Positions 1 to 11,294 of a stretch of DNA of 64,000 nt are shown piece by piece. Position 1 is the first letter of the stretch; every line of letters begins with the position of its first letter. The position numbers and the translations under genes were made by a program. Under the pieces are notes generated by a model. The model was given only the letters and a program-made list of their open reading frames with translations, was not told the DNA's origin and did not search any database. Origin of the DNA: Parachaetomium inaequale (taxonomy: Eukaryota; Ascomycota; Sordariomycetes; Sordariales; Chaetomiaceae); contig MU854358.1 in assembly GCA_033296685.1 (NCBI GenBank), positions 1 through 64,000 of the forward strand, written 5' to 3'.

Positions 1-58
1 CCCCCCCCCCCCCCCCCCCCCCCCGGGGGGCCCAAACCCCCCCCCCCCCCCCCGGCAC
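1..58. repeat. poly-C low-complexity edge
   Basis: The first 53 bases are 24 C, 6 G, CCC, AAA and then 17 C, directly against ordinary sequence. No other place in the window has homopolymers of this kind. It may be a contig-end or gap-filling artefact rather than biological sequence. Confidence 0.7.
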
Positions 59-243
59 TTGCCCAGACATTCAACCCGCTGCCCGCCATCCATGCTCGAA
101 CGACCCCTGGGCCTCCTCCGCACCTGGCTGCATCTTGCTGGACTTCTTAGGTTGCTGCTGCCGCAGCTTCATCCGATCTCGACTTTTAGTCCCTGGGCAT
201 CTGGCACTTCCACCTTGACCACCACCGCCTCGCCACGGCCGCC

Positions 244-3200
244 ATGGCTTCCCCATCAACAAGTCGGTCCTGCAGCTTCGTCGACTTGCCGCACGAAGTG
301 CAGAGAGAGATCATCAGCCATTGCCAACGGCGCGACCTGGTCTGCGTCGCCCTGGTCTCGAAACACTTCCGCGACCTTGCTGCCGCCCAGCTGTACCGCG
401 ACTTTGAGATCGTCTTCCCGGACGAGGACAACCCCCAGTTCGACACCCCCGTCGATGATCTTGCCGGCGGATTCGACACCTTCGTCACGAGCGACTACAA
501 CTATGCCCAGTATCTCAGGTCCATATGTATGGACACGCTCTACATGGGCGACAAGGCCGCCGGCGCCTACCGCCCCTATCTTGCCAACCTGAGCTGCGGC
601 AAGTTTATGAACACGCTGCTTCTCCTGACCTTGCGCAAGGCGCGCGTACTTGAGTCTTTCAAGTGAGTCTTCGCATACAGACGGTACCCGGCTGCCGCGC
701 TCAGGGGGTTGCACACGCTGCGCCCGTGGTTACAGGCTGATGCCTTCTGAGAAGTCGCTTCCGCCGGGACGAGAGACTAATATTCTGCCTAGGTGGAACA
801 TACGAGTCGAGCTCAGTCGCCCGGTATACAAGGAGCTGCACCAGATTCCGACCCTCTCGCACCTCCACATAAGACTCCAGGCCGGCCCCTCGCAGTACGA
901 GACACCCCCGCCTCTCCCCAACGACGCCTCCCAGTCGACCTCCTCGCCAGCGCCGGCCCATGTCGCGCCCATGTCTTCCCTCCCCCCTCCTCCGCCAGCA
1001 TTCGGCCTCATTCCCCCACCACCTCCCCAGGTCTTCTACGTACCCACCTCGACCCTGCCTCCGCCCCCCTTGCCCAAGCCGCCCCGTGTCAGGGCCCCCA
1101 AGAAGGCGTCTCTGGAAAAAGAACCCCCAACCCTATCCGGCTTCCGGAAGCTCAAGAGCCTTGCCGTTCTCGACATCGATACCCTCGACATTGTGTCCGA
1201 GATCCAGTCGTGCGTGCGCAACTCGGCCGGCACCCTCTCGAAGCTCAAGCTGTCGTTCTCGGAGAAGCTCGCCTCGTCGGCCCGGAAACCCTCGGTCGAC
1301 CCCGAACCTGAAGACTCGGACCAGGAAGATGAACTGCTGCCTCTGCCAGCACAGACGCATGCGCAAAACGAGGAAATGAGCGGGCCGGCGAGAGCCTTCC
1401 GGGCGCAGGAGGAGAGGAAAACGCAGGAGTCTGTGCTGGGCAGGATCTTCGACGTCGAGTCCACGCCAGCCGAAAAGCTCCAGGTGATCGTTGTCGACGT
1501 CGAGGAGAAGAAGCGCAAAGTCAAGTCTGAGCAGGAGGTCGTTGATATTATGAAGTCGATGGCACCCAAGGTCATGGGAGAGCTGAATGGCACGACCGAT
1601 TTCGCGGTTTCGCAGGATATCATTGACATGATTGGCGCTGCCGCTCAGAAATACATTGACGAGGCCAAGGCGCGGAAGGAGAAGCAGGACCAGAAGCAGG
1701 GCGAGACGCAGGACGAGACGAGCGCCTCCTCCTCAGGCACCAGCAAGCCGTCAGATGAGAGCGAGTCCCCAGACGACAAGCCCTCGGAAGACAAGCCCGA
1801 CGACGATCCCGACGACAAACCCAACGACGACAACACTGGGGATGTACCTGCCGAGGCAAGCGCGCCGGAAGCGAGCCTTTTCGGGGAGGCGGCAACCTCC
1901 AGCAAGACGAAGGAGGACAATGGAAACGCAGACCCCGACGATATTGATATCGAAGCGCCCGAGGAAGAACTCGCCATCGACCCCGAAGAGCCACCAGCCA
2001 GCGATGTGCAAGCGGATGAAGCAGAAGACACTCCAGCGGAAGCCCCGGCGTCCACGACAGCAGCACTTGCCGACACCAGAACAGAATATGGCAAGGCATT
2101 GGCTTCGCTGAAGTCGCAGAAGGCAGACTACAAGGCTCTGGCCGAAGAACTCGAAATGTTCGAGTCGCAAGCCAACACGCTGAGCAAGGAGATCCGGCGG
2201 TGGCGTGCCAGCAAGTCGTCTGCCGACATCAACAATCTCGCGGATGCCGAGTCGCAGTTGCTGAGCCTCACTCGGAGCGTCCGGGACATGCAGAAGGAGA
2301 TTAGCGAGTGCCAGGTCGCCATCGAGTGCGCCGAGACGCTGCCGTCAGACGAGGCGGGCTTGCGTAAGGACCAAGCCCACATCCGCCACATGCGCGACTA
2401 CGTGCGGGAGACGAGGGGCGTCGCGCTGCAATCCCTCAGCATCTACCTCATCCCGGTGCGGGCGTCGGTTCTGTCCAGAGCCGTCGACCTGCGTGTCCTC
2501 CGCCGCCTGACGCTGCTCAACGTCGGGATACAGGCGCCCATCTGGGCGCTCCTGCACAGGGAGAACAAGGAAGCGCCGCTGCCGCTGCGCAAGATCTTCA
2601 CCGACAACGTCTCGCTCGTCTTTCTGAATTTTGTCTCGTCGCTCGAGGAGCTGCACGAGCTCTTTTTGCTGGAGCGCGAAAACAAGGCCAAGCCCGAGAG
2701 CTTCGCGCCCCGGACGCAGACGACCATCGACCAGATCCGCCGCCTGGTGCTCAAGAAGCACATGCCCAAGCTGCAGCGCCTCATGATCAAGAACCTTGCC
2801 GACACGGCGTGGGACGTCAACGAGAAGGCCATCTTGCTGCTGTGCCGGCAGGGCAAGCAGCTCGTGGAGCTGGCCTGCAGCATGAGCATCCGGGCCATGG
2901 TAAGTCACCAACCCTTCCTCTCATTGTTATTCCCGCCCCCCAGGCTCCATCATAAAAATACTGACTTTTGTCTGTCCCCAGCACTGCCTCATGCAGCACG
3001 TCGCCGGCCTGACGGCGCTCCGCGCCCTGCACGTGGTCCGCCTGCGCAACGACGACACGTGTGTCTGGGTCATGCGCGAGACAAAGCGCTTCCTGGTCGA
3101 CGCCGTCTCGCACTACCCGGCGCTCAGGCTCGACTGGCTCGCCATTGACGAGGACGACCGCGTCGACAGGCTCGTGCGCGTGTCCAAGTGGGAGGACAAG

Positions 3201-3590
3201 GAAAAGGCCAAGGGGGAGGACAAGGCCAAGGGGAAGCAAAAGGCTACCGCTGCGGCTGCGGTTGGTGGTGGCGCCGAGGCCTTGGTTGATGCTGCGGTGG
3301 CGGGTTTGGTTTCAGCCTCGGTCTGGGGTCCACCGTTGGCTCCGTCAGAGGGTGTCGCGGCGGAGGAGTTGCATATGCCCGCGCTGCTTGCGGCCGAGCT
3401 CGGGGTGGAGGGGGGTTCGACTGGTGCTACTAGTGGTGGTGGGAGTGAGGAGGAGGGCAGCGAGTCGGAGGAGGAGGAGGAGGGGGATGAGTTTCCCGGG
3501 CAGAAGATTGCCATTGTGGAGGGGGTTGCGTTTTGCGATGTGGAGGGGGTGAGGATTTTTAAGAAGGAGGTTGTTGCTGGGCGGCTTTAG
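244..3590 (+). CDS. F-box protein with leucine-rich and acidic regions
   Basis: The predicted product is a 1,044-aa F-box protein, probably a substrate adaptor of an SCF (Skp1-Cullin-F-box) ubiquitin ligase. Exons are 244-662, 793-2899 and 2982-3590. The introns (663-792 and 2900-2981) have GTGAGT..CTAG and GTAAGT..CCAG ends and keep the frame. An F-box sits at residues about 11-55 (FVDLPHEVQREIISHC, then VALVSKHFRDLAAAQLYRDF). A proline-rich stretch follows near 215-280 and a long Asp/Glu/Ser/Pro-rich, probably disordered stretch at about 470-600. After a coiled-coil-like segment come leucine-rich blocks such as LRVLRRLTLLNVGI and MPKLQRLMIKNL, which look like irregular LRRs. The C-terminus is Gly/Glu-rich. 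The start is the ATG that opens the F-box frame. F-box identity is clear; the substrate cannot be inferred. Confidence 0.83.
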
Positions 3591-3716
3591 TGAAGCGGGG
3601 GGGCCAAGGAAAAGGGGGAGGATAGGTATGGGATGGGGATGAGGTCCTGGGTGAGGGGGTGATGGCGCGATCAGGGGGGGCGAAAATGGGTTGGTGAAGC
3701 GAGGGATGGATCTATG

Positions 3717-3771
3717 TATGGATGGATGGATGGATGGATGGATGGGTGGGTGGGTGGGTGGATGGATGGAT
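3717..3771. repeat. GATG/GGTG tetranucleotide microsatellite
   Basis: There is a run of GATG units, interrupted by GGTG units, just past the F-box stop codon and probably in its 3' UTR. Confidence 0.9.
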
Positions 3772-3946
3772 CGCGTCGGCATGTTTTCCGTGTGTTGTTG
3801 CTGTTGTTGCTGCTCGCGCTGGCGTCCTTTGCTGTTGTTACCGCAACGATGATTTTGATGAAGGGCGAGCGGAATACCCCTTGGTAGCGCTGTATTGATG
3901 GACTTGGCTGCGCCGCTTGTGTCTGATGGGAGTGTGTTTGTGATGT

Positions 3947-4372
3947 TTGAGCTGGTGATGATAAGCCAGGGTTGTGAAGGGGACGTGGGGGGAGGTCAAA
4001 GTGTCTCACCCCACGGCGTTCTTCAGAGGCCGCGTACACAGTAGGTAAGCTCATCTTGCAGGAACTGCAGGTTTGGAGGTATGTCCGCCTTGTGTTGAGC
4101 TGGTGATGAGTGGGTTGCGAAGGGGGAGAGGGTTAGGTACGCATCTAACCCCCCACCGGCGTCCTTTCCAGCCGCGTACACAGCAGGTAAGCTCGTCTTG
4201 CAGTATCCGCGAGTCATTGAAGCCATGTCTGCCTGATGCTAACAGAGGTGGTGGTCAAGCGGCCGCGGAGGGGGAGCTGGCGCGGATTACGTGCCAGGTA
4301 CCTATTATCTAACCCCACCCACATCCTCGACAGCCGCGTACGCTGTAGCCTCATCTCGCAATGTGAGTTGAA
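3947..4372. repeat. three degenerate tandem repeats of about 142-162 bp
   Basis: TTGAGCTGGTGATGA recurs at 3947 and 4095. GCCGCGTACACAG recurs at 4029 and 4171, with a diverged copy (GCCGCGTACGCTG) at 4333. GTAAGCTCRTCTTGCAG follows the first two copies. The spacing of 142-162 bp gives two clear units and a decayed third. Units 1 and 2 carry signals resembling a 3' splice site, a 15-18-nt segment and a GTAAGC 5' splice site. Confidence 0.75.
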
Positions 4373-4900
4373 TATATTCAAGTCCGAGGATTACGAATAA
4401 GATGTGATGGAGAGGGGAAAGAAAGCCGCGATGAAGTTACGTACGTACGACGAAGTACCCACCCCTATTCACCGACCCCTGTCCGGTGTTGCCTACACCA
4501 CCACTGTCCGTTCCCATCTGGGCCAAGCAGGCACTCTCGTGTTTTTCGTTTCACCGGGACCGAGGGGCGGCGAATTCCGGCTTAGGCAAACATAACAGGC
4601 TCTTATTGTATTTGATATTCTTATATTCTTACAGTCGTCATTATCATACTCTCAACTTCATTATCATCCATCCGGCCCCATTTACTAATTCCATCCCCAG
4701 TTCTAACCCTCCCCTTCCCCCCGTTCACCCTTCCCTCCCCGTACCTATATACCGTCCCTCGCTGCCACCCCATCATGCCCCCCCATACCGTCCCACGTCA
4801 TGACTACCTGACCTGGCCTGACCAGCAGGTGGGCCAGCACAGCGGTTGGGCAGCAAACTAACTCAACTGACTAGGTACCTATGTGTGTGTGCGCGTGTGG

Positions 4901-5275
4901 TTAGGCAGCTGATAGTAACGCGTCCCAAAGCCCCGGGAGACACCCCGCGCCCGTCAACACCCGCGGCACGTCGGTCGACAGCAACAACACCCCGGCAACA
5001 GCACCACCACCACCACCACCCCTACTTTTGGCAACGGCCCGCTCGATCACGCCGATTATCCTGTCCACGCTTCTCCCTCCGCTCGCACCACCCACACCAT
5101 AACCCAAACCCAAACCCGCCGTGTTCGCCTCGCCGCATTCGGACAGGATCTGGGCTAGCAAACTCACTGCCGCGCTGCGGGTCTCGCAGTCTGTGGCGTG
5201 GCTTGCGACGAGGTATAGAGGGCCGAGGAGGTGGGTGTGCATAGTCATTGTGGTGCGGGCGGTGGGGCGTGGGAG

Positions 5276-5315
<40 letters not shown>

Positions 5316-6882
5316 CGTGGATGGCGAGACAGGCGGGTGGCGAGGCGGAGGATTGAGGGGAGGAGGTTTTCGGCGTCGGCGTCGGCGTCGATGATCATGG
5401 CGTGGTGGTGGTGGTAGTGCTGTTGGAAAGTGTCGAAAGCGACACTGCCGCCGCCGGCGGTCCTGGCGATCAAAAACTGGGCGCAGCGGAAGCGCAGTAG
5501 GTCGAGGCACAGGCTGGCGAGGTCTGGGCTGGCCGTGGCTGGGTCTGGGGTGGTGCCGCCGCCGCCGCCGCCGAAGCGGGCGAGGGAGAAGAAATCGGCC
5601 GCGAGGGCGCCGAGGCGGGCGCTGCGGGCGAGCAGGCAGGCCTGCTGGCGCTGCTGGACCGGGTCGGACCAGAACATGGCGGCGGCGCCGGGACCTCCTG
5701 CCGTGACAGCGGCGATCTCGTGCAGGCGCGCCGTCACGTCGTGCTGGAAGCGGGACATGGCTGTGCGGGCGTGGGCCGCGTCCGGGAAGAGGCTGTCGCT
5801 GGAGCCGTCGTCGAAGCTGCGGGTGCGGTAGCCGCGCGACGAGATGACGGGCTGGATGCCGTGTGTGAAGAAGCAGGCTGACAGCTCGAAGCGGGCGAAG
5901 AGCTGGATGATGTCGGGCATGTGGAGGGAGTCCCCGGTTGAAGGCCAGACGGACATGGAGCCGTCGGCGAGGCAGTCAAAGGCGGAGTCGGGAAGCGACT
6001 GGAGGATGCGCAGGCCGTTGGTGAGATGGGTGACGGCCACCTCGTGGTTCCCGCGCAGGGTCTCGAGCGAGATGAAAGCCAGGCAGCAGACCAGTGTCAG
6101 GCGGATGCTCTCGGAGGCCGAGGAGCCGGCGTGGCTCTGCAGCCGCTCGATGGAGCGGTTGTACTGCTGGATGGTGAAGACTTCGAGGTCCCCGCGGGTG
6201 AAGCCATCGATGACGGGTTCGTGTGGGTGCTGGAACAGCTGGTAGGCGGCGGCCAGGGCGACCACGGCATGCTTGACGGCCTCGTCCTGGCAGCCGGTCG
6301 AGGGGTTCAGCCTCCGCCAGAAGGCGGCAAAGTTGCACAAGTGTGCAGCGGAACCGTCGGCCGTGGCGGCGCGGAAGCGGGCAAACAAGCGCTTCTCGGT
6401 CTCGGTCCCGTCGATGTCGGCCTCGATGCGCCGCATGGACCGGAGGTTCTCGTTCCACTCGCAGGCCCGGACGAACTCGGCCCTCGCCAGCTCGGCCGTC
6501 TGGTTTGCGTCTGGCGAGCGGTACCGGGCGAGGGCGGCCTTGTCATAGCCGTCACAGGTGCGGCCGGTCGAGGTACAGCGGAGGCAGGCGGGCTTCCCCT
6601 CGTCGCATTTCACGCGGCGGATTCTGGCTGGTTAGTTGGGATTTGCCACCGTCGATTTGTCATGACCACTAACTTGCTGGGGGGCGAATGTCAGCGGCCG
6701 TGAACACCAACACGAGGAGACGAGAGGGCCTACCATGTAATACAGCCGGTCCGCACCTTTGGTTTGCTAGCCCTGGTGCGCTTCCTGGGCTGGTCTGATG
6801 GTGTGGCAGCCGGGGACAGCGATGGGCTGGTCGGGTTGCTGCCCGGCTCGACGCTCGAGCGGTTGGAGGACGGCTGGGTCAT
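4901..6882 (-). CDS. Zn2Cys6 (C6) fungal transcription factor
   Basis: This 624-aa protein should be a nuclear DNA-binding regulator. Exons on the minus strand are 6882-6734, a 3-nt microexon 6676-6674, and 6623-4901. The introns (6733-6677 and 6673-6624) end in CCCCCAG and CAGCCAG and carry CTGAC and CTAAC branch motifs. Skipping the microexon creates TGA directly after the second cysteine codon. Including it gives CITCKIRRVKCDEGKPACLR, a complete C-x2-C-x6-C-x6-C-x2-C-x6-C cluster at residues about 48-75. The rest resembles the fungal C6-regulator middle-homology region (for example NGLRILQSLP). A CAA-encoded polyglutamine of about 13 residues lies at 5279-5316, and a His-rich patch at about 5400-5420. 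The start is the ATG nearest the zinc cluster; an in-frame ATG at 7128 would add an unlikely 82-residue extension. Target genes are unknown. Confidence 0.85.
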
Positions 6883-8150
6883 GGTGGTGTCGTCGACGCG
6901 GGATGCCAACCAAGAAGGGGGGTTAGGGGGCCAGGGGCAAGTGTTCGTATAGCGGTACGGCTGGTTGGCGAGGGCAGGGCAGGGCAGGGAGAGGGCCGCC
7001 GGAGCCGGTTTTATCGTCGGGCATGTTGACACTGGAGTCCTGGACTGGGCTCTGCATATGTGGCCAACGCCTTTCCCCGCCTGCGTCGAGATAGCCCTGT
7101 GCCCGGGACGGCGGTGGCCAGCCGCCATGCTTGACTACCTTACTGTGTACCTACCTTACGGTACCTACCTACCTGGTACCTATTTTCATCCGCCTCATGT
7201 CAGGCCATGTTAGGTTCACCGCCTGGGCCACACGGGGCTCCATTGCGAACCCCTCAGCTACAGGCAGGTGTCATCTCATCATCAGCTTCAGCCAGGTCTA
7301 CCTAGGGGCAGCTCCGGCAGGGCCATGGCGTCGCGCGTCAGTTGACGGTCCCCGGCGGCCGCAAGGGGCAGCCCGACCACAAAGCGGTTGAAGGTTGGCA
7401 GTCGACTGTGGACCACTGGATTGGGGGGACTGCAGCGAGTGGAGGCGGCAAAACAGCGGCCACTGGACAGTGCCGGCGCTGCAGTGACTAAGCGTAGCCC
7501 TGTCCGGGGGCGACTCCGCTAATTTTAGCGTGTTGAAATGTCGCTGCCTGGCCCCGACTCGACCCTCTGCATGCGAATGTCCATGGGGTTTTCGACGTGG
7601 CCCGGATGTCTATGTGCAGTCTCACGGCGCCGAATGCGCTGAATAACGTTTTCTGACCCGAGTTTTGTGTGTGTTTGACGTCGACGGCGTAGCCGGTGTT
7701 TGTGTTGGGATCGACGAGCGTTGACTTATAGCGACGACACGGCCAATGAGATGCAACCAAGGCAAACAGGGTTAACCTGACCAACTTCGCCCATCGTCAA
7801 CTCTCAACTCCAAGGCACAATCTCGTGACGCACCACTAGTCCCTGTGGCATTCCAAATACTCACTTAGTAACATTCCAAATACCAGCCCACTAGCACGAT
7901 GGAACCCCCCACCAGGAAATACCTCAACGTCTGTCGGTCGCCGGCCCGGCCAGAGCCTGTTCTCTCGCCTTCTCTCGCCCGCCAACAACCCTGCTTCTCG
8001 AATCAAACACAGGAAAACCAAGCGAGCGGCACGGTTTAGGTTCTGACACGGCCCCCTCTCGCGCCAGCGCCCGCCGCCATTGGCCGCCGCCGTCCCCAGA
8101 TCATCTCAGATAAGATCAGATCAGACCAGGCAGCACAATAAAACCCATGC

Positions 8151-8455
8151 CAAGACGGCTGTCCTTTTGGGGGGGGAAGGGGGGTCGGCCGTAGCTCAAG
8201 CAAGGTTCGAATCGTCAGAACGAGAAGGTAACCTTCTTTGTAGTTTTAAAAAGGAAATGAAAAAAAAGTAAAAAATGATAGATAGAGAGAGAGAGAGATT
8301 TAGTTTTCTCTTTTCTTTTCTGTTCCTTTACTTTCCTTTTCCCTTTCTTTTCCTTCTTTCTTACTTTAATATCAGGGATGAATGCCAAGAGTCTCGCGCT
8401 AACAAACAAACAAGGGTTGAACTGTAAAACCTACAAGTATGTCAAGACGGCTGTC
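8151..8455 (+). repeat. dispersed repeat copy 1 with flanking 13-bp direct repeats
   Basis: CAAGACGGCTGTC occurs exactly at 8151-8163 and 8443-8455. Between them are a Pol III B-box-like GGTTCGAATC, the tract CGTCAGAACGA, a short GA run, a long T/C-rich tract, and a right end containing CGCGCTAACAAACAAACAAG. The B-box-adjacent tract and the right end recur in the same order at about 45128-45375. Exact element boundaries are uncertain. Confidence 0.6.
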
Positions 8456-8786
8456 TTTGGGGTCGTCTGTCATGTCCCTTGCTCGGCTGGATGGAGCTTG
8501 CTGTGGTCCGGGTACGTGAGATGTGGGTTGGGTCCTGGGGTCCTTGGGTCCCTCGGCATGTCGTCTAACTTGGGATACGAATGCTATTGCATGCTTCGAG
8601 TTCTCGTAAACGGCACATGGGTACCGGGACGCAGCCAGGGTTCCAGTTGGGTCCGGCTAAGAGATCAGAAGACACGGCCAAAACTGAGAGAAAGTGGGGC
8701 GGAACTGCGAGGCATATTATCTGGTATTGCGGAGTCGATTGCAACAATCGGAACCATACACGTAATACCAAAATTACGAATTACGG

Positions 8787-8878
8787 TCGGGTATGGTGTA
8801 GCGGTAACATCGTTGACTCTCACTTCTCAGAAGTGACTGTTCTCTCAACAGCCCCGGGTTCGACTCCCGGTATCCGAG
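8787..8878 (+). tRNA. tRNA-Glu (CTC) with a 21-nt intron
   Basis: The acceptor arms TCGGGTA (8787-8793) and TATCCGA (8871-8877) pair. A D arm and a T arm (CCGGG-TTCGACT-CCCGG) are present. The anticodon stem is GTTGA/TCAAC, and CTC sits at 8819-8821 after U33. An intron at 8823-8843, after position 37, restores a 7-nt anticodon loop. A T-run follows at 8882-8887 as a Pol III terminator. Confidence 0.85.
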
Positions 8879-8881
8879 TCT

Positions 8882-8897
8882 CTTTTTTATTTTTATT
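8882..8897 (+). terminator. Pol III terminator of tRNA-Glu
   Basis: A run of Ts follows immediately after the tRNA discriminator base. Confidence 0.7.
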
Positions 8898-9313
8898 TTC
8901 CACTTTGAAACTTTTTTGGGAGCTTTATATCCTTTCTACGAGTCGTTGGTTTGTGATTGCAGATTGTGCCACGCTCGTTTCATCGAGTTTAGACGGTCGG
9001 TGTTCAGTGGTTGTTTCACGGCTTTCGCCTCGTAGTTAGTTGGCTGGTTCTGGGTTGCAGCCCCTGAATTAGCGTCCAATCGGGCTGTTCCGTCGCATCG
9101 AAACGGCGCGTGGCAGTGGCCCCAGACCCCTGCTGCGCCTCCCGCGTCGCCGCGTTCCGACATTTCGTCATCTGGAAATCTGTCTTCAAACTGACAACAC
9201 ATTGGAGCTTCCACTCCATTCCTCCGCAAAGCAGCTCGGGCAGCGGCACTCGCCGCACACATGCCCAACCTAGCTCTCTCACTTCGATAATCGCCCTGCC
9301 ATGACCACGCACC

Positions 9314-10752
9314 ATGACGTCCTCGCTGTCCCGCGCCGAGACGCTCTCTCTGCTCGCCCTCTCGGCCGCCTGCGTCGCCATCCTCGCCAACGCCTTCCAG
9401 GGCGATGACAAGCCGCTGATGGTGTCGCTGGCCCTCAGCGGGCTCGCCTTTTCCGCCACGTACGCCATGATCCGCTGGCTCGGCCCGGCCTTCATCCGCG
9501 CCGGCTTCAAGGGCGTCGACATGAGCAAGCACGCGCGCCGCGAGATCCCCGAGTGCATGGGCGCCGTGTGCGCCGCCGTCTACCTGTTCGCCATGATTGT
9601 GTTTGTGCCCTTTGCCTTTTACAAGGACGTCGTCGCGGCGACCAGCGGCGGCGGCAACCGGGACGTGGTGCTGCAGGTCGAGCACGTGCAGCAGGGCCGC
9701 TTCCTGCACCGCTTTCCGCACAGCAAGGTCCGTTTTACCATCCACAAGTCTCATCTAGTCTAATAGGGTTGCAGCTCTCCTCCTACCTCTCGGCCATCGT
9801 CTCGCTGCACACGGTCGCCTCGCTCGGCCTGGCCGACGACCTCTTCGACATCCGCTGGCGCCACAAGTTCTTCATCCCGGCCTTCGCCGCCATCCCCCTG
9901 CTGGTCGTCTACCGCGTCGACTTTGGCGTCACCTCCATCGTCGTCCCGCTGCACCTGCAGCCCCACCTCGGCCAGCTCGTCGACCTCGGCGCCCTGTACT
10001 ACGTCTACATGGCCGCCGTCGCCATCTTCTCCCCCAACAGCATCAACATCCTGGCGGGCATCAACGGCATCGAAGTCACCCAGTCCATCGTCATCGCCGC
10101 CCTGCTCGCCTGCAACGACGCTTTGTATCTGCTCACCCCGTACCCCCACCCGGCCACAGATTCCCACCTCTTCTCGCTCTCCTTCCTGCTCCCCTTCCTC
10201 GCCGTCTCGCTGGCTTTGCTCGCGCACAACTGGTACCCGGCGCGCGTCTTCGTCGGCGACACGTACTGCTACTTCGCGGGCATGGTCTTTGTCGTGGTCA
10301 GCATCCTCGGCCACTTCAGCAAGACTCTGATTTTGCTCCTCCTCCCGCAGATCTTCAACTTTCTGTATTCCACCCCGCAGCTGTTTGGCCTCGTCCCCTG
10401 CCCGCGCCACCGCCTGCCGCGCTTCAACGCCCGCTCGGGCCTGCTCGAGCCGAGCGTCACCGAGTGGACGGAGGCGCGCCAGCCGAATCGGGTTGTCGCG
10501 TGGGGGCTGAGGGTGTTGGGGCGGGTGGGGTTGCTGAGGGTTGTGATGGACCCGAAGGACGGGGGGAGGTTTGTCGAGACGAGCAACTTTACGCTGTTGA
10601 ACCTGTGGCTGGTGTGGAGGGGTCCGATGCGCGAGGACAGGTTGGCATTGGAGATTACGGCGGCGCAGGCGCTTGTTGGGGTTGGGGGGTTGTTTGTGCG
10701 GCATTCGCTGGCGGGGTGGGTTTTTAGGGAGGATAATTGGAGTATACACTGA
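9314..10752 (+). CDS. alg7: UDP-GlcNAc:dolichyl-phosphate GlcNAc-1-P transferase
   Basis: ALG7/DPAGT1 catalyses the first step of N-glycan precursor synthesis, moving GlcNAc-1-phosphate from UDP-GlcNAc to dolichyl phosphate at the ER membrane. It is the known target of tunicamycin. Exons 9314-9727 and 9775-10752 encode 463 aa. The 47-nt intron starts GTCCGT, ends TTGCAG and has a CTAAT branch motif. Family signatures are GVDMSKHARREIPECMGAV, LGLADDLFDIRWRHK, NSINILAGINGIEVTQS and NWYPARVFVGDTYCYFAGM. There are about ten hydrophobic segments. The C-terminus contains NFTLLNLWLVWRGPMRE, as in fungal homologues. Length fits the family. The start is the ATG opening the first hydrophobic segment; an ATG lies 13 bp upstream in another frame. 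Confidence 0.95.
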
Positions 10753-11294
10753 CTGGACTGGACTTTATAGAGTAGCACTAGACGCAGGGGGGTGGTTTGT
10801 TATATATATATATATGTCTACTTTACCTACCTTGTGTTTAGATGGGAAGGGAGGGGATAGACTTCAATACCAGGTGCTGTCGGTGCTGTACTGGGGCAGC
10901 TAGCGTATGGGGAGAGTGGATGATTGCACTGACCTGAACCGTCTGGTCATATAGAAGCTCGCATTCAACTGCTACAGTCACGTCTCAACAGTGTTGTCAC
11001 ACCCCAACTTATATGCAAGTTGTATGAGAATAGGCGATGCAACCCACGCTACGTGGCAGGAACAAGAAATGAAGTGGTATCGAGTGAATACTCTATCCAC
11101 AGGTTTGGGGGAGACAGAGCCCGTGTCAGAGACGGTAACGCTTATATTCACGGCATGAGAAGGGCAAGGGGGAAATTATGACATATTGCCCATTAACCAT
11201 CAATCATTGATTTATCTGGCTACCAGGAGATTCAACATTATGACAAGAAATTAACCCCAGTCAACACGACTAGGCCATCACACTCCTTCCCCCC
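10753..11294. other. convergent intergenic region, alg7/GH93
   Basis: Between the two 3' ends I see only a short TA run (10801-10814) and AT-richer sequence. No gene is evident. Confidence 0.6.

Larger units (their letters stand above)
3591..4900. other. intergenic region with simple and tandem repeats
   Basis: This lies between the 3' ends of the F-box gene (+) and the Zn2Cys6 gene (-). It holds a GATG microsatellite, a degenerate tandem repeat of about 145 bp, and pyrimidine-rich DNA at 4670-4800. No ORF in it looks coding. Confidence 0.7.
6883..9313. other. divergent intergenic region between the C6 factor and ALG7
   Basis: The region contains TACCTACC/GGTACCT motifs at 7142-7205, a dispersed repeat copy at 8164-8442 and a tRNA-Glu at 8787. 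I see no protein gene in it. ORFs such as 7488-7784(-) have no recognisable content. Confidence 0.65.

Noticed and set aside
6883..7128. 82-residue N-terminal extension of the Zn2Cys6 factor
   Set aside because: Its composition is low-complexity and the zinc cluster normally lies close to the N-terminus. The nearer ATG at 6882 is preferred.
8185..8215. A complete tRNA or tRNA-derived SINE head
   Set aside because: A-box-like TAGCTCAAGC and B-box GGTTCGAATC are only a few bases apart and no cloverleaf can form. Only a dispersed repeat is claimed.
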